64,000 nucleotides of DNA from Pseudorhizobium endolithicum (GTDB taxonomy: Bacteria > Pseudomonadota > Alphaproteobacteria > Rhizobiales > Rhizobiaceae), in the NCBI RefSeq assembly GCF_902153245.2, contig NZ_CABFWF030000012.1:607252-671251 (forward strand). Direction: 5' to 3'. Position numbers and translations under genes: made by a program. Shown here one piece after another: positions 55,389 through 64,000 of the stretch; the stretch's first letter is position 1, and each line of letters starts with the position of its first letter. Under the pieces are notes generated by a model. That model ran no database searches and had not been told where the DNA came from. It saw only the letters and a program-made list of their open reading frames with translations.

Positions 55389-56179
55389 TCGACCTCAAGA
55401 ACATCCATGTCACCTTCGGCAAGGGAACCCCTCTCCAGAAGGAAGCGCTGAAAGGTGTGAGCCTGACGATCGAGCAGGGCTCCTTCGTCACGGTCATCGG
55501 CTCGAACGGTGCAGGCAAGTCGACGCTGCTCGGCGTGCTGGCGGGCGACGTGCTGCCGAACGAGGGCAAGGTCACGGTCGGTACGACCGACGTGACGCGG
55601 AAGCCGACGGCTGCACGGGCCGGTCTCGTGGCGCGCGTCTTCCAGGACCCGCTGACCGGCAGCTGCGGCGCCTTGTCGATCGAGGAAAATCTTGCGCTTG
55701 CCGCACGGCGGGGAGAACGACGGGGGCTTGCGGCAGCGCTCGGACCCAATCGGCGGGAGCGTTTCCGCGAGCGGGTCGCGGAGCTCAATCTGGGCCTTGA
55801 AAACCGGATGAAGGACCGCATGGACCTTCTGTCGGGCGGGCAGCGGCAGGCCGTTTCGCTGGTCATGGCGACCTTGGCGGGATCAGAGGTCCTGCTCCTC
55901 GACGAGCATACCGCCGCCCTGGACCCCGGCATGGCCGAGTTCATCATGAAGCTCACCCAGCGTGTCGTGTCCGAGCGCAAGCTGACGACCCTGATGGTCA
56001 CCCACTCCATGCGCCAGGCGCTGGACTTTGGTCATCGCACGATCATGCTGCATGGCGGGGAGATCGTCCTCGACGTCAGCGGCGACAATCGCAAGGACCT
56101 CCAGGTGGAGGACCTGATCGCCATGTTCCGCAAGATGCGCGGCGAGACGCTGGATGACGACGCGCTGCTGATCGGCTGA
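55385..56179 (+). CDS. ABC transporter ATP-binding protein (COG1101 type)
   Basis: 264-aa ABC ATPase. Walker A is GSNGAGKS at 39-46, signature LSGGQRQ, and Walker B VLLLDEHTAALD, in which His replaces the usual Pro of DEPT, as is typical of the COG1101 group. It powers the preceding permease. GTG 55385 overlaps the permease stop by 4 nt. It converges on a LysE gene with a 3-nt gap. Confidence 0.93.
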   Translation: MIDLKNIHVTFGKGTPLQKEALKGVSLTIEQGSFVTVIGSNGAGKSTLLGVLAGDVLPNEGKVTVGTTDVTRKPTAARAGLVARVFQDPLTGSCGALSIEENLALAARRGERRGLAAALGPNRRERFRERVAELNLGLENRMKDRMDLLSGGQRQAVSLVMATLAGSEVLLLDEHTAALDPGMAEFIMKLTQRVVSERKLTTLMVTHSMRQALDFGHRTIMLHGGEIVLDVSGDNRKDLQVEDLIAMFRKMRGETLDDDALLIG

Positions 56180-56182
56180 GGC

Positions 56183-56824
56183 TCAGCGTGCCTGCGTCAT
56201 GAAGATCTTGAACGCGAAGACCGAGAAGACTCCGGCAAAGGTATAATCGATTCCGCGCAGGACCTTCGGGTTCGCCTGCAGCCAGTCGGCAAGCTTGTCC
56301 GCTAGCAGGATCACGATGACATTGACCGGCGATCCGACGAGGATGAAGAAGACGCCGAGGAAGATCAGCTTCTGCGTGACATCCGGATCGCTTGCGGTGA
56401 CGAACTGCGGCAGGAAGGTCATGAAGAAGATGATGACCTTTGGGTTCAGGAGATTGACCCAGAGCCCGGTCGAGATATTGACGAGCGCCGATCCTTTTAC
56501 GCCTTCGACCTTCTCGGCCGAAAGGTTCGAGCCTGAGCGGAGGGCCTGGATCGCGAGCCAGAGCAGATAGCCGGCGCCGCCCGTCTTCAGGATAAAGAAG
56601 GCGGTCGGCGAGGCCGTAATCAGCGCGGAAATGCCGAAGGCCACCAGAAGCGTATGGATGAGGATACCGGTCGAGGTTCCGACCACGACGAAGAGGGCGG
56701 GTCCGCGCCCCTGGGCCAGCGCGCGGCTGATCGACAGCGTCATGTCAGGACCGGGCGTCACTGCCAGCAGCAGGCTGGCGGCCGTGAAGGCGAGAAGGGT
56801 GGGCAGGCTAGGCAGGAAATCCAT
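56183..56824 (-). CDS. LysE family translocator (RhtB-type exporter)
   Basis: 213-aa LysE/RhtB-type exporter with six spans. The N-terminal LAVTPGPDMTLSISRALAQGRGPALFVVVGTSTGILIHTLLVAFGISAL is the family hallmark. The likely cargo is an amino acid such as homoserine, threonine or lysine, but the substrate is not readable. It stands alone, convergent with the ABC ATPase and divergent from argG. Confidence 0.92.
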   Translation of the reverse strand: MDFLPSLPTLLAFTAASLLLAVTPGPDMTLSISRALAQGRGPALFVVVGTSTGILIHTLLVAFGISALITASPTAFFILKTGGAGYLLWLAIQALRSGSNLSAEKVEGVKGSALVNISTGLWVNLLNPKVIIFFMTFLPQFVTASDPDVTQKLIFLGVFFILVGSPVNVIVILLADKLADWLQANPKVLRGIDYTFAGVFSVFAFKIFMTQAR

Positions 56825-57018
56825 GGGACACCGGAGACGGATTGCGATCGGCCATCCTTAACCGGCTTCGAGCCACCTGCCAATCGACCTGCCTCTGCAT
56901 GGGCAAGCGACAGGAGCGCGGTGGCGCATCTTGCGCCTCCCGGCAAACACGCTAAAAGTCCCCGCATTCCAAGCATCGATGGCATGCCCATCGCCACTCG
57001 CGGACGGACCCGATCACA

Positions 57019-58242
<1,224 letters not shown>

Positions 58243-58260
58243 GCTTACCTGACATCCCCG

Positions 58261-58292
58261 GAACCCGCCGCCGCAGCCGCGCCGGCGGGTTC
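58261..58292. terminator. Hairpin between convergent argG and MFS genes
   Basis: An exact 10-bp stem GAACCCGCCG (58261-58270) with CGGCGGGTTC (58283-58292) encloses a 12-nt loop. It starts 19 nt after the argG stop and ends one base before the MFS stop. The T-tract is short (TTCTTC), so it may terminate argG weakly in one direction. Confidence 0.65.
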
Positions 58293-58293
58293 T

Positions 58294-59505
58294 TCACATC
58301 CGCCGTTCGATGGCGAGATAGGCGAGATAGCTGCCGACCGCAGCGAATTCCATGAACGGGATGACGGTGCCGAAGGCGAGGAGCGGCGCCCCGAGCAGAG
58401 CCGCGGCCAAGCCGCCGAGGAAGCCGGAACTCATCTGGATGAAGCCCATCATGGCGGAGGCGGAGCCCGCGATATGCGGGAAAGGCCCCATCCCGACGGT
58501 GATCATGTGCGGGCTGATGAAAGCGATCCCGAAGGTGCAGATGCCGACCGGCAGCATGATCGACAGGAAGCTCGGGGCCAGCATCGCCACCGAAAGAGCC
58601 ATGACCAGGCCACCGGTTCCGGAGAAGCAGAGGCCGGCTACCACGGCGCGGTGACCGGATATCCGCCGGGCGAGCAGCCGCAGGACGAGCGAGCCGGCGA
58701 GGTAGGAGCCCGTCTGCACGAGCATACCGATGCCGAACTGCGTCGGCGTCAGTCCCACTTCGTTGATGAGAACGAAGGGCAGCATGGTCGATTGCGCGTA
58801 AAGCGCTCCGATGGAGCCGCCGATCACCAGCGATGCCAGCACGAAGCGGGCGTTCGACAGGACCTCCGCATAGCCGGACAGAAGTCTTGCCGGCCTCAAC
58901 CGTGACCGGTCGGGATGGCCGGTTTCCTGCAGGAAGAAAAGCACGCTGCCGATGGAGATCAGGCCGAAGCCCAGCATCAGCAGGAAAACCGATCTCCAGC
59001 CGAAGGCGGCGAGCGACAGCCCTCCGAGGGTCGGTCCCATAGCGGGAGCGACGGTCAGCATGATGGCGATCAGGTTCATGATGCTCGCGGCTTCCCTGCC
59101 GACGAACTGGTCGCGCACCACCGCGCGCGCGACGGTGATCCCGACGGAGGCCCCTACGCCCTGGATCAACCGGCCGGCCAGGATCCAGCCGATGTCCGGC
59201 GCCATGGCGGCAAGGACCGAACCCACGAGGTAGACAAGCAGGAAGCCGATCGTCGCGGCCTTCCGCCCGAAGGCGTCGGAAGCAGGCCCGGCCAGCAGCT
59301 GCGCCACGGCGAAGCCCGCAAAATAGAGCGAGAGCGACATCTTGATCGCGCTTTCGCTGGTGGAGAAGGCTTCGACGAGCTCCGGCATCGCCGGGGTGTA
59401 GATTGCCATTGAGACCGGTCCGAGGGCGGTCAGAACCGCGCCGAGGAGCGATGTCCGGCGCGCGGTCATCCTGGGGGTGGGCTGGGGACTGTCGGCTTTC
59501 ATCAT
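58294..59505 (-). CDS. Bcr/CflA family MFS multidrug exporter
   Basis: 403-aa MFS protein with about 12 spans. The Bcr/CflA group is marked by LGPVSMAIYTPAMPELVEAF, then PASDAFGRKAATIGFLL (loop 2-3) and GAAVG-type motif C seen as GVGASVGITVARAVVRDQF. It is a likely drug/H+ antiporter. Two adjacent ATGs (59505, 59502) start the protein; longer readings (to 59601) are unsupported. The ribosome site is poor. Confidence 0.88.
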   Translation of the reverse strand: MMKADSPQPTPRMTARRTSLLGAVLTALGPVSMAIYTPAMPELVEAFSTSESAIKMSLSLYFAGFAVAQLLAGPASDAFGRKAATIGFLLVYLVGSVLAAMAPDIGWILAGRLIQGVGASVGITVARAVVRDQFVGREAASIMNLIAIMLTVAPAMGPTLGGLSLAAFGWRSVFLLMLGFGLISIGSVLFFLQETGHPDRSRLRPARLLSGYAEVLSNARFVLASLVIGGSIGALYAQSTMLPFVLINEVGLTPTQFGIGMLVQTGSYLAGSLVLRLLARRISGHRAVVAGLCFSGTGGLVMALSVAMLAPSFLSIMLPVGICTFGIAFISPHMITVGMGPFPHIAGSASAMMGFIQMSSGFLGGLAAALLGAPLLAFGTVIPFMEFAAVGSYLAYLAIERRM

Positions 59506-59760
59506 GTGCCAGGGAGGGCAAGCGGCAGAGCTTGCCGGTAGAACTGCATCAGGTGGTCTGCACGACGTCGCATCGGTGCAGGCGGCGGTCGGGAAAGACA
59601 TACTCCGTTTCAGCCATCAGGCAAGCCTTGCAGGGTCCCTGCGTTTCCGCCAGAACCCTTCGGAACAGGTTGCGGGTTGCACGGGCGCCGTCATATCCCA
59701 GATAGGGAGCATGGCCACCTTTTCGCGCACCGCGCGCAGATCATCACGAAGGAATTCCGT

Positions 59761-61848
59761 ATGCCGCAGCTTCACATCAATCCCGCCCTGATCGACTGGA
59801 CCGGGCACGAAGGCCTGCCGCGCTTCGACCTGATAGAGGACGAGAATTTCGCGGGGGCGTTCGATGCTGCGATGGCCAAACATGATGCCGAAATCAACGA
59901 CATCGCTTCCGATCCGCGCGAGCCTACGATGGAAAACACCATCGTCGCGCTGGAGATCGCAGGCGACGAGCTGTCCCGGATCTCGGCACTGTTCTGGAAC
60001 AAGGCCGGCGCCCATACCAACGAGGTGATCCAGGCGCTGGAGCGGGAGATCGCGCCGAAGATGTCGCGGCACTATTCGAAGATCGCCATGAACGAGGCGC
60101 TGTTCAGGCGCGTCGATGGCCTCTGGGAGACGCGCGACAGCCTCGGGCTCACTGTCGAGGAAATGCGCGTCCTGGAACGCCATTGGAAGGGATTCGTGCG
60201 CACCGGCGCCAAACTGCCCAAGGTGGAGCAGGAACGGCTGGCAGCCATCAACGAGAAGCTCGCCGGTCTCGGCGCCCGGTTCGGGCAGAACGTGCTGGCG
60301 GACGAAAAGAGCTGGAAACTGCTCCTGACGGAGGAGGCGGAGCTTGCGGGACTGCCGCCCTTCCTGCGCGACGCCATGGCCTCGGCGGCCCGCGACCGCG
60401 GGCATGAGGGCGGCTACGCGGTGACGCTGTCGCGCTCCATCATCGAGCCCTTCCTGACCTTTTCGGAACGCAGGGATCTGCGGGAGCAGGCGTTCAAGGC
60501 ATGGGCTGCACGCGGTGCGAATGGCGGTGAGACGGACAATCTTGCGATCGTGAAGGAGACGCTGGCCCTGCGGATCGAGCGCGCCAAGCTGTTGGGCTAC
60601 GACAGCTTTGCCGCCTTCAAGCTGGACAATACCATGGCGAAGACGCCGCAAGCGGTGAACGACCTGCTGATGGCGGTCTGGGAAAAGGCCCGCAAGCGAG
60701 CACTGGAAGAGGAGGCAAGCCTTGCCGGCCTGATCGCGGAAGAGGGGGGCAACCACGAGGTGATGCCCTGGGACTGGCGCTTCTATGCGGAAAAGCTGCG
60801 CCACCGGACCTTCAATTTCTCCGAATCCGAGCTCAAGCCATATCTCCAGCTCGAGAAGATCATCGAGGCCTGTTTCGATGTGGCGCAGCGGCTCTTCGGG
60901 ATCCGCGTAAGGGAGGTGGCGGGCGTGCCGGCCTACCACCCGGACGTGCGCGTCTTCGAAGTCCATGACGAGCAGGGTGGGCTGAAGGCGCTATTCCTCG
61001 GCGATTACTTTGCTCGGTCATCCAAGCGCTCCGGCGCTTGGATGAGTTCCCTTCAGTCGCAGCACAGGCTGCCGCTGAAGAACGGCAAGAAGGGCGAGAT
61101 CCCAATCATCTACAACGTCTGCAACTTTGCCAAGCCTGCCGCCGGCAAGCCGGCGCTCTTGTCGCTCGACGATGCACGCACACTGTTCCACGAATTCGGG
61201 CACGCGCTCCATGGCATGCTCTCCAACGTCACCTATCCGTCTGTCTCCGGAACGGGCGTGGCACGCGATTTCGTGGAACTGCCCTCGCAACTCTACGAGC
61301 ATTGGCTGACGATCCCCGAAATCCTGGAGAGATACGCGGTCCACTACGAGACGGGCGAACCGATGCCGAAGACGCTCCTCGACAAGGTGCTCGCGGCGCG
61401 GACGTTCAATGCCGGTTTCGCGACCGTGGAGTTCACGTCCTCCGCGCTGGTGGATATGGCTTTTCATACGAGGGACGCCGTGGACGACCCGATGCAGGTA
61501 CAGGCCGAGGTGCTCAACCAGATCCGCATGCCGCAGTCGATCGTGATGCGTCACGCGACGCCGCACTTCCAGCACGTGTTTTCCGGCGACGGATACTCGG
61601 CGGGCTATTATTCCTACATGTGGTCGGAAGTGCTCGATGCCGACGCGTTCGCCGCTTTCGAGGAAACCGGAGATGCCTTCGATCCCGTCATGGCGCGCAA
61701 GCTGAAGAACAATATCTACTCGGTCGGCGGCTCGATCGATCCGGAGGAGGCCTACAAGGCCTTTCGCGGCAAGCTGCCGGACCCGCATGCGATGCTGCGC
61801 AAGAAGGGGCTGGCAATGGTCGAGGAGCTTTCGGGCAGCGACGCCTGA
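59761..61848 (+). CDS. M3 family oligopeptidase (Dcp/PrlC type)
   Basis: 695-aa zinc metallopeptidase of family M3. The zinc motif HEFGH is at residues 477-481, followed by the downstream glutamate in RDFVELPSQLYEHW. It degrades short peptides, including signal peptides, in the cytoplasm. ATG 59761 follows AAGGA; a 28-codon upstream extension is unsupported. Whether it is oligopeptidase A (prlC) or dipeptidyl carboxypeptidase (dcp) cannot be told from sequence alone. Confidence 0.94.
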   Translation: MPQLHINPALIDWTGHEGLPRFDLIEDENFAGAFDAAMAKHDAEINDIASDPREPTMENTIVALEIAGDELSRISALFWNKAGAHTNEVIQALEREIAPKMSRHYSKIAMNEALFRRVDGLWETRDSLGLTVEEMRVLERHWKGFVRTGAKLPKVEQERLAAINEKLAGLGARFGQNVLADEKSWKLLLTEEAELAGLPPFLRDAMASAARDRGHEGGYAVTLSRSIIEPFLTFSERRDLREQAFKAWAARGANGGETDNLAIVKETLALRIERAKLLGYDSFAAFKLDNTMAKTPQAVNDLLMAVWEKARKRALEEEASLAGLIAEEGGNHEVMPWDWRFYAEKLRHRTFNFSESELKPYLQLEKIIEACFDVAQRLFGIRVREVAGVPAYHPDVRVFEVHDEQGGLKALFLGDYFARSSKRSGAWMSSLQSQHRLPLKNGKKGEIPIIYNVCNFAKPAAGKPALLSLDDARTLFHEFGHALHGMLSNVTYPSVSGTGVARDFVELPSQLYEHWLTIPEILERYAVHYETGEPMPKTLLDKVLAARTFNAGFATVEFTSSALVDMAFHTRDAVDDPMQVQAEVLNQIRMPQSIVMRHATPHFQHVFSGDGYSAGYYSYMWSEVLDADAFAAFEETGDAFDPVMARKLKNNIYSVGGSIDPEEAYKAFRGKLPDPHAMLRKKGLAMVEELSGSDA

Positions 61849-61879
61849 GGCAAGTGCATAACTGCTGTTCCGCAAGAAT

Positions 61880-61949
61880 AGGGGCTCCCCTCTTTCGCAT
61901 TTGCGAAAAACCGGGTATGAGGCGCCAACGAAATTGGCGCCCTCCTCCC
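61880..61949 (+). promoter_or_regulatory. typA leader with stacked hairpins and an anti-Shine-Dalgarno motif
   Basis: Three exact stems are stacked: AGGGG/CCCCT (61880-61891), TTTCGC/GCGAAA (61893-61908) and GGCGCCAA/TTGGCGCC with a CGAAA loop (61921-61941). The last is followed at once by CCTCCTCCC (61941-61949), an anti-Shine-Dalgarno-type string. The region lies 34 nt before the typA ATG, whose own ribosome site is weak. Confidence 0.45.
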
Positions 61950-61983
61950 ACAAGTAGCGCCCCCGAACCCAGAGATATACTAT

Positions 61984-63804
61984 ATGGCAATCCGCAACAT
62001 CGCGATTATCGCGCACGTTGACCATGGAAAGACGACGCTTGTTGACGAGCTTCTGAAGCAGTCAGGCACCTTCCGAGAGAACCAGCGCGTCATGGAACGC
62101 GTGATGGATTCCAACGATATTGAAAAAGAGCGCGGTATCACGATCCTTGCGAAAGCAACCTCGATCGAGTGGAAGGGTCACCGCATCAACATCGTCGACA
62201 CCCCCGGCCACGCCGACTTCGGCGGCGAAGTCGAGCGCATCCTTTCGATGGTGGACGGCGCGATCGTTCTGGTCGACAGTTCTGAAGGCCCGATGCCGCA
62301 GACGAAGTTCGTGGTCTCCAAGGCGCTCAAGGTCGGCCTGAAGCCGATCGTCGCGATCAACAAGATCGACCGCCCGGACGGTCGTCACGAGGAAGTACTG
62401 AACGAGGTTTTCGACCTGTTCGCCAACCTTGACGCCACGGACGAGCAGCTCGACTTCCCGATCCTCTACGGTTCGGGCCGCAATGGCTGGATGAACGTCA
62501 ATCCCGAAGGTCCGCAGGACGAAGGGATGGCACCGCTGCTCGACCTCGTGCTCAAGCACGTTCCCGAGCCTACCGTCGAGGAAGGCCCGTTCCGCATGAT
62601 CGGCACGATCCTGGAGGCCAACAACTTCCTCGGCCGCATCATTACCGGCCGCATCGCCTCGGGCTCGATCAAGCCGAACCAGGCCGTCAAGGTTCTCGGC
62701 CAGGACGGCAGGCTTATCGAACAGGGCCGTATCTCCAAGATCCTCGCATTCCGCGGGATTGAGCGCCAGCCCATCGAGGAAGCCCATGCAGGCGACATCG
62801 TCGCCATCGCAGGCCTCTCGAAGGGTACCGTCGCAGATACCTTCTGCGATCCGTCCGTCACGGAGCCGATGGCTGCACAGCCGATCGACCCGCCGACCGT
62901 GACCATGTCCTTCATCGTCAATGACAGCCCGCTTGCCGGCACCGAGGGCGACAAGGTGACGAGCCGCGTCATCCGTGACCGCCTGTTTAAGGAAGCGGAA
63001 GGCAATGTCGCGCTGAAGATCGAAGAATCCGCCGACAAGGACTCCTTCTATGTCTCCGGCCGCGGTGAGCTTCAGCTTGCCGTGCTGATCGAGAACATGC
63101 GTCGAGAAGGCTTTGAGCTCGCCGTGTCGCGCCCGCGCGTCGTCATGCACAAGGACGAAGCGACCGGCGAGATGATGGAGCCCGTCGAGGAAGTCGTCAT
63201 CGACGTCGACGAGGAGCATTCCGGCGTCGTCGTGCAGAAGATGTCGGAGCGCAAGGCCGAGATGGTCGAGCTTCGCCCCTCGGGCGGCAACCGCGTTCGC
63301 CTGCGCTTCTATGCGCCGACCCGCGGCCTGATCGGCTATCAGTCGGAACTGCTGACCGATACCCGCGGCACGGCGGTCATGAACCGGCTGTTCCACGAGT
63401 ACCAGCCGTACAAGGGTGAGATCGGTGGCCGCGTCAACGGAGTGCTGCTTTCTAACGAATCCGGGGAAGCCGTTGCCTATGCCCTTTTCAACCTCGAAGA
63501 CCGCGGTCCGATGATCATCGATGCCGGAGAGAAGGTCTACGAAGGCATGATCATCGGCATTCATTCCAGGGATAACGACCTGGACGTGAACGTGCTGAAG
63601 GGCAAGAAGCTCACCAACATCCGTGCCGCCGGCAAGGACGAAGCCGTGAAGCTCACGCCGCCGATCAAGTTCACGCTGGAGCGCGCGCTGTCCTGGATCC
63701 AGGATGACGAACTGGTGGAAGTCACGCCGAAATCTATCCGCCTCCGCAAGCTCTATCTTGATCCGAACGAGCGCAAGCGGTTCGAGAAGCTAAAGAGCGC
63801 CTAA
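61984..63804 (+). CDS. typA: Ribosome-associated GTPase TypA/BipA
   Basis: TypA/BipA (606 aa), a translational GTPase close to EF-G and LepA, active in stress and cold conditions. G1 is [11 protein letters not shown] at 10-20, G2 lies in ERGITI, G3 in DTPGHADF and G4 in NKIDR. The C-terminal BipA-specific domain follows. The ribosome site is poor (AGAGATAT), which makes the leader hairpins interesting. An intrinsic terminator follows. Confidence 0.98.
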   Translation: MAIRNIAIIAHVDHGKTTLVDELLKQSGTFRENQRVMERVMDSNDIEKERGITILAKATSIEWKGHRINIVDTPGHADFGGEVERILSMVDGAIVLVDSSEGPMPQTKFVVSKALKVGLKPIVAINKIDRPDGRHEEVLNEVFDLFANLDATDEQLDFPILYGSGRNGWMNVNPEGPQDEGMAPLLDLVLKHVPEPTVEEGPFRMIGTILEANNFLGRIITGRIASGSIKPNQAVKVLGQDGRLIEQGRISKILAFRGIERQPIEEAHAGDIVAIAGLSKGTVADTFCDPSVTEPMAAQPIDPPTVTMSFIVNDSPLAGTEGDKVTSRVIRDRLFKEAEGNVALKIEESADKDSFYVSGRGELQLAVLIENMRREGFELAVSRPRVVMHKDEATGEMMEPVEEVVIDVDEEHSGVVVQKMSERKAEMVELRPSGGNRVRLRFYAPTRGLIGYQSELLTDTRGTAVMNRLFHEYQPYKGEIGGRVNGVLLSNESGEAVAYALFNLEDRGPMIIDAGEKVYEGMIIGIHSRDNDLDVNVLKGKKLTNIRAAGKDEAVKLTPPIKFTLERALSWIQDDELVEVTPKSIRLRKLYLDPNERKRFEKLKSA

Positions 63805-63887
63805 TCCTCGACTTCCAAGCGAAGGCCAGAGCCGGCCCCTCTTGAACAAAGAAGCCCCGCATCGCTGCGGGCCCTCAGACCGCTGAC

Positions 63888-63924
63888 AAACCCGTCGATT
63901 TTTCGGCGGGTTTTGTTTTGTGTG
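63888..63924 (+). terminator. Intrinsic terminator of typA
   Basis: An 11-bp stem AAACCCGTCGA (63888-63898) with TCGGCGGGTTT (63903-63913, one G-U pair) closes a TTTT loop and runs into TGTTTTGTGTG. A second small hairpin, CCCGCA-TCGC-TGCGGG, lies just before it at 63856-63871. Beyond 63925 the window ends without a recognisable gene. Confidence 0.85.
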
Positions 63925-64000
63925 TTTTTGGGATTTCGATCTGCTTGTTTTTGGCGCGTGGCGAGATGCGATAGAATGGGGCGAGACCTCATCCCCAGGC

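Overview
The window looks like core chromosome of an alphaproteobacterium of the Rhizobiaceae type (Rhizobium/Agrobacterium/Sinorhizobium relatives). The evidence is the high GC content with strong GC3 bias, the gene neighbourhoods mdh/zapE/sdhCDAB, tsaD-gpsA divergent from hemC-hemD-mitofilin-hemY, ffh-aroQ-rpsP-rimM-trmD near dapF-mtaB-ftsY, and ccmABCDG next to acnA, and family-restricted proteins (Omp19-like lipoprotein, IalB family, DUF2794, DUF2585, DUF1223). No rRNA, tRNA, prophage, insertion sequence or CRISPR array is visible.

Layout. 1-6000 (minus strand): 5' part of mdh, zapE, an Omp19-like protease-inhibitor lipoprotein and sdhCDAB. 6240-10120: a small secreted protein behind a perfect CtrA-type box, then tsaD-gpsA-YciI-EVE-methyltransferase on the minus strand. 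10190-16110 (plus): hemC-hemD-mitofilin-hemY-TerB-amidotransferase. 16140-21750: MFS exporter, yggT-yggU, ppa, GNAT, leuC, rplS. 22070-24380: an NCS1 permease and a TauE/SafE protein between rplS and trmD. 24377-28410 (minus): ffh-aroQ-rpsP-rimM-trmD-DUF4260. 28660-30540: a VapBC-type toxin-antitoxin pair with its operator and a Tat-exported metallo-beta-lactamase-fold hydrolase. 31080-35950 (plus): dapF-mtaB-ftsY-yciB-DUF2585. 35950-38830 (minus): ccmABCDG. 39095-45570: acnA, a second TauE/SafE gene, DUF1223, DUF2794, a GNAT and a Bax-inhibitor-like gene with a structured leader. 45768-51150: an ABC exporter whose permease gene is frameshifted, a GDSL esterase, thpR, phhB, YkvA. 51400-64000: IalB family, rlmN, a three-gene ABC importer of unknown substrate, LysE, argG, a Bcr-type MFS, an M3 peptidase and typA.

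Function. The window joins TCA-cycle genes (mdh, sdh, acnA), haem synthesis and cytochrome c maturation (hemC, hemD, hemY, ccm), protein targeting and translation (ffh, ftsY, rpsP, rplS, rimM, trmD, tsaD, mtaB, rlmN, typA) and amino-acid synthesis (leuC, dapF, argG, aroQ). Genes are tightly packed. Start/stop overlaps of 4 nt are common, and three convergent pairs share a single CTAG as both stop codons.

Novelty. I see no clearly undescribed multi-gene system. The points most worth a second look are: the frameshifted ABC permease; the intrinsic terminator of ppa embedded in the yggU coding sequence; the shared CTAG stops; the 542-nt hairpin-rich gap before dapF; leader structures before ffh, the Bax-inhibitor-like gene and typA; and the mitofilin-like gene inside the haem operon.
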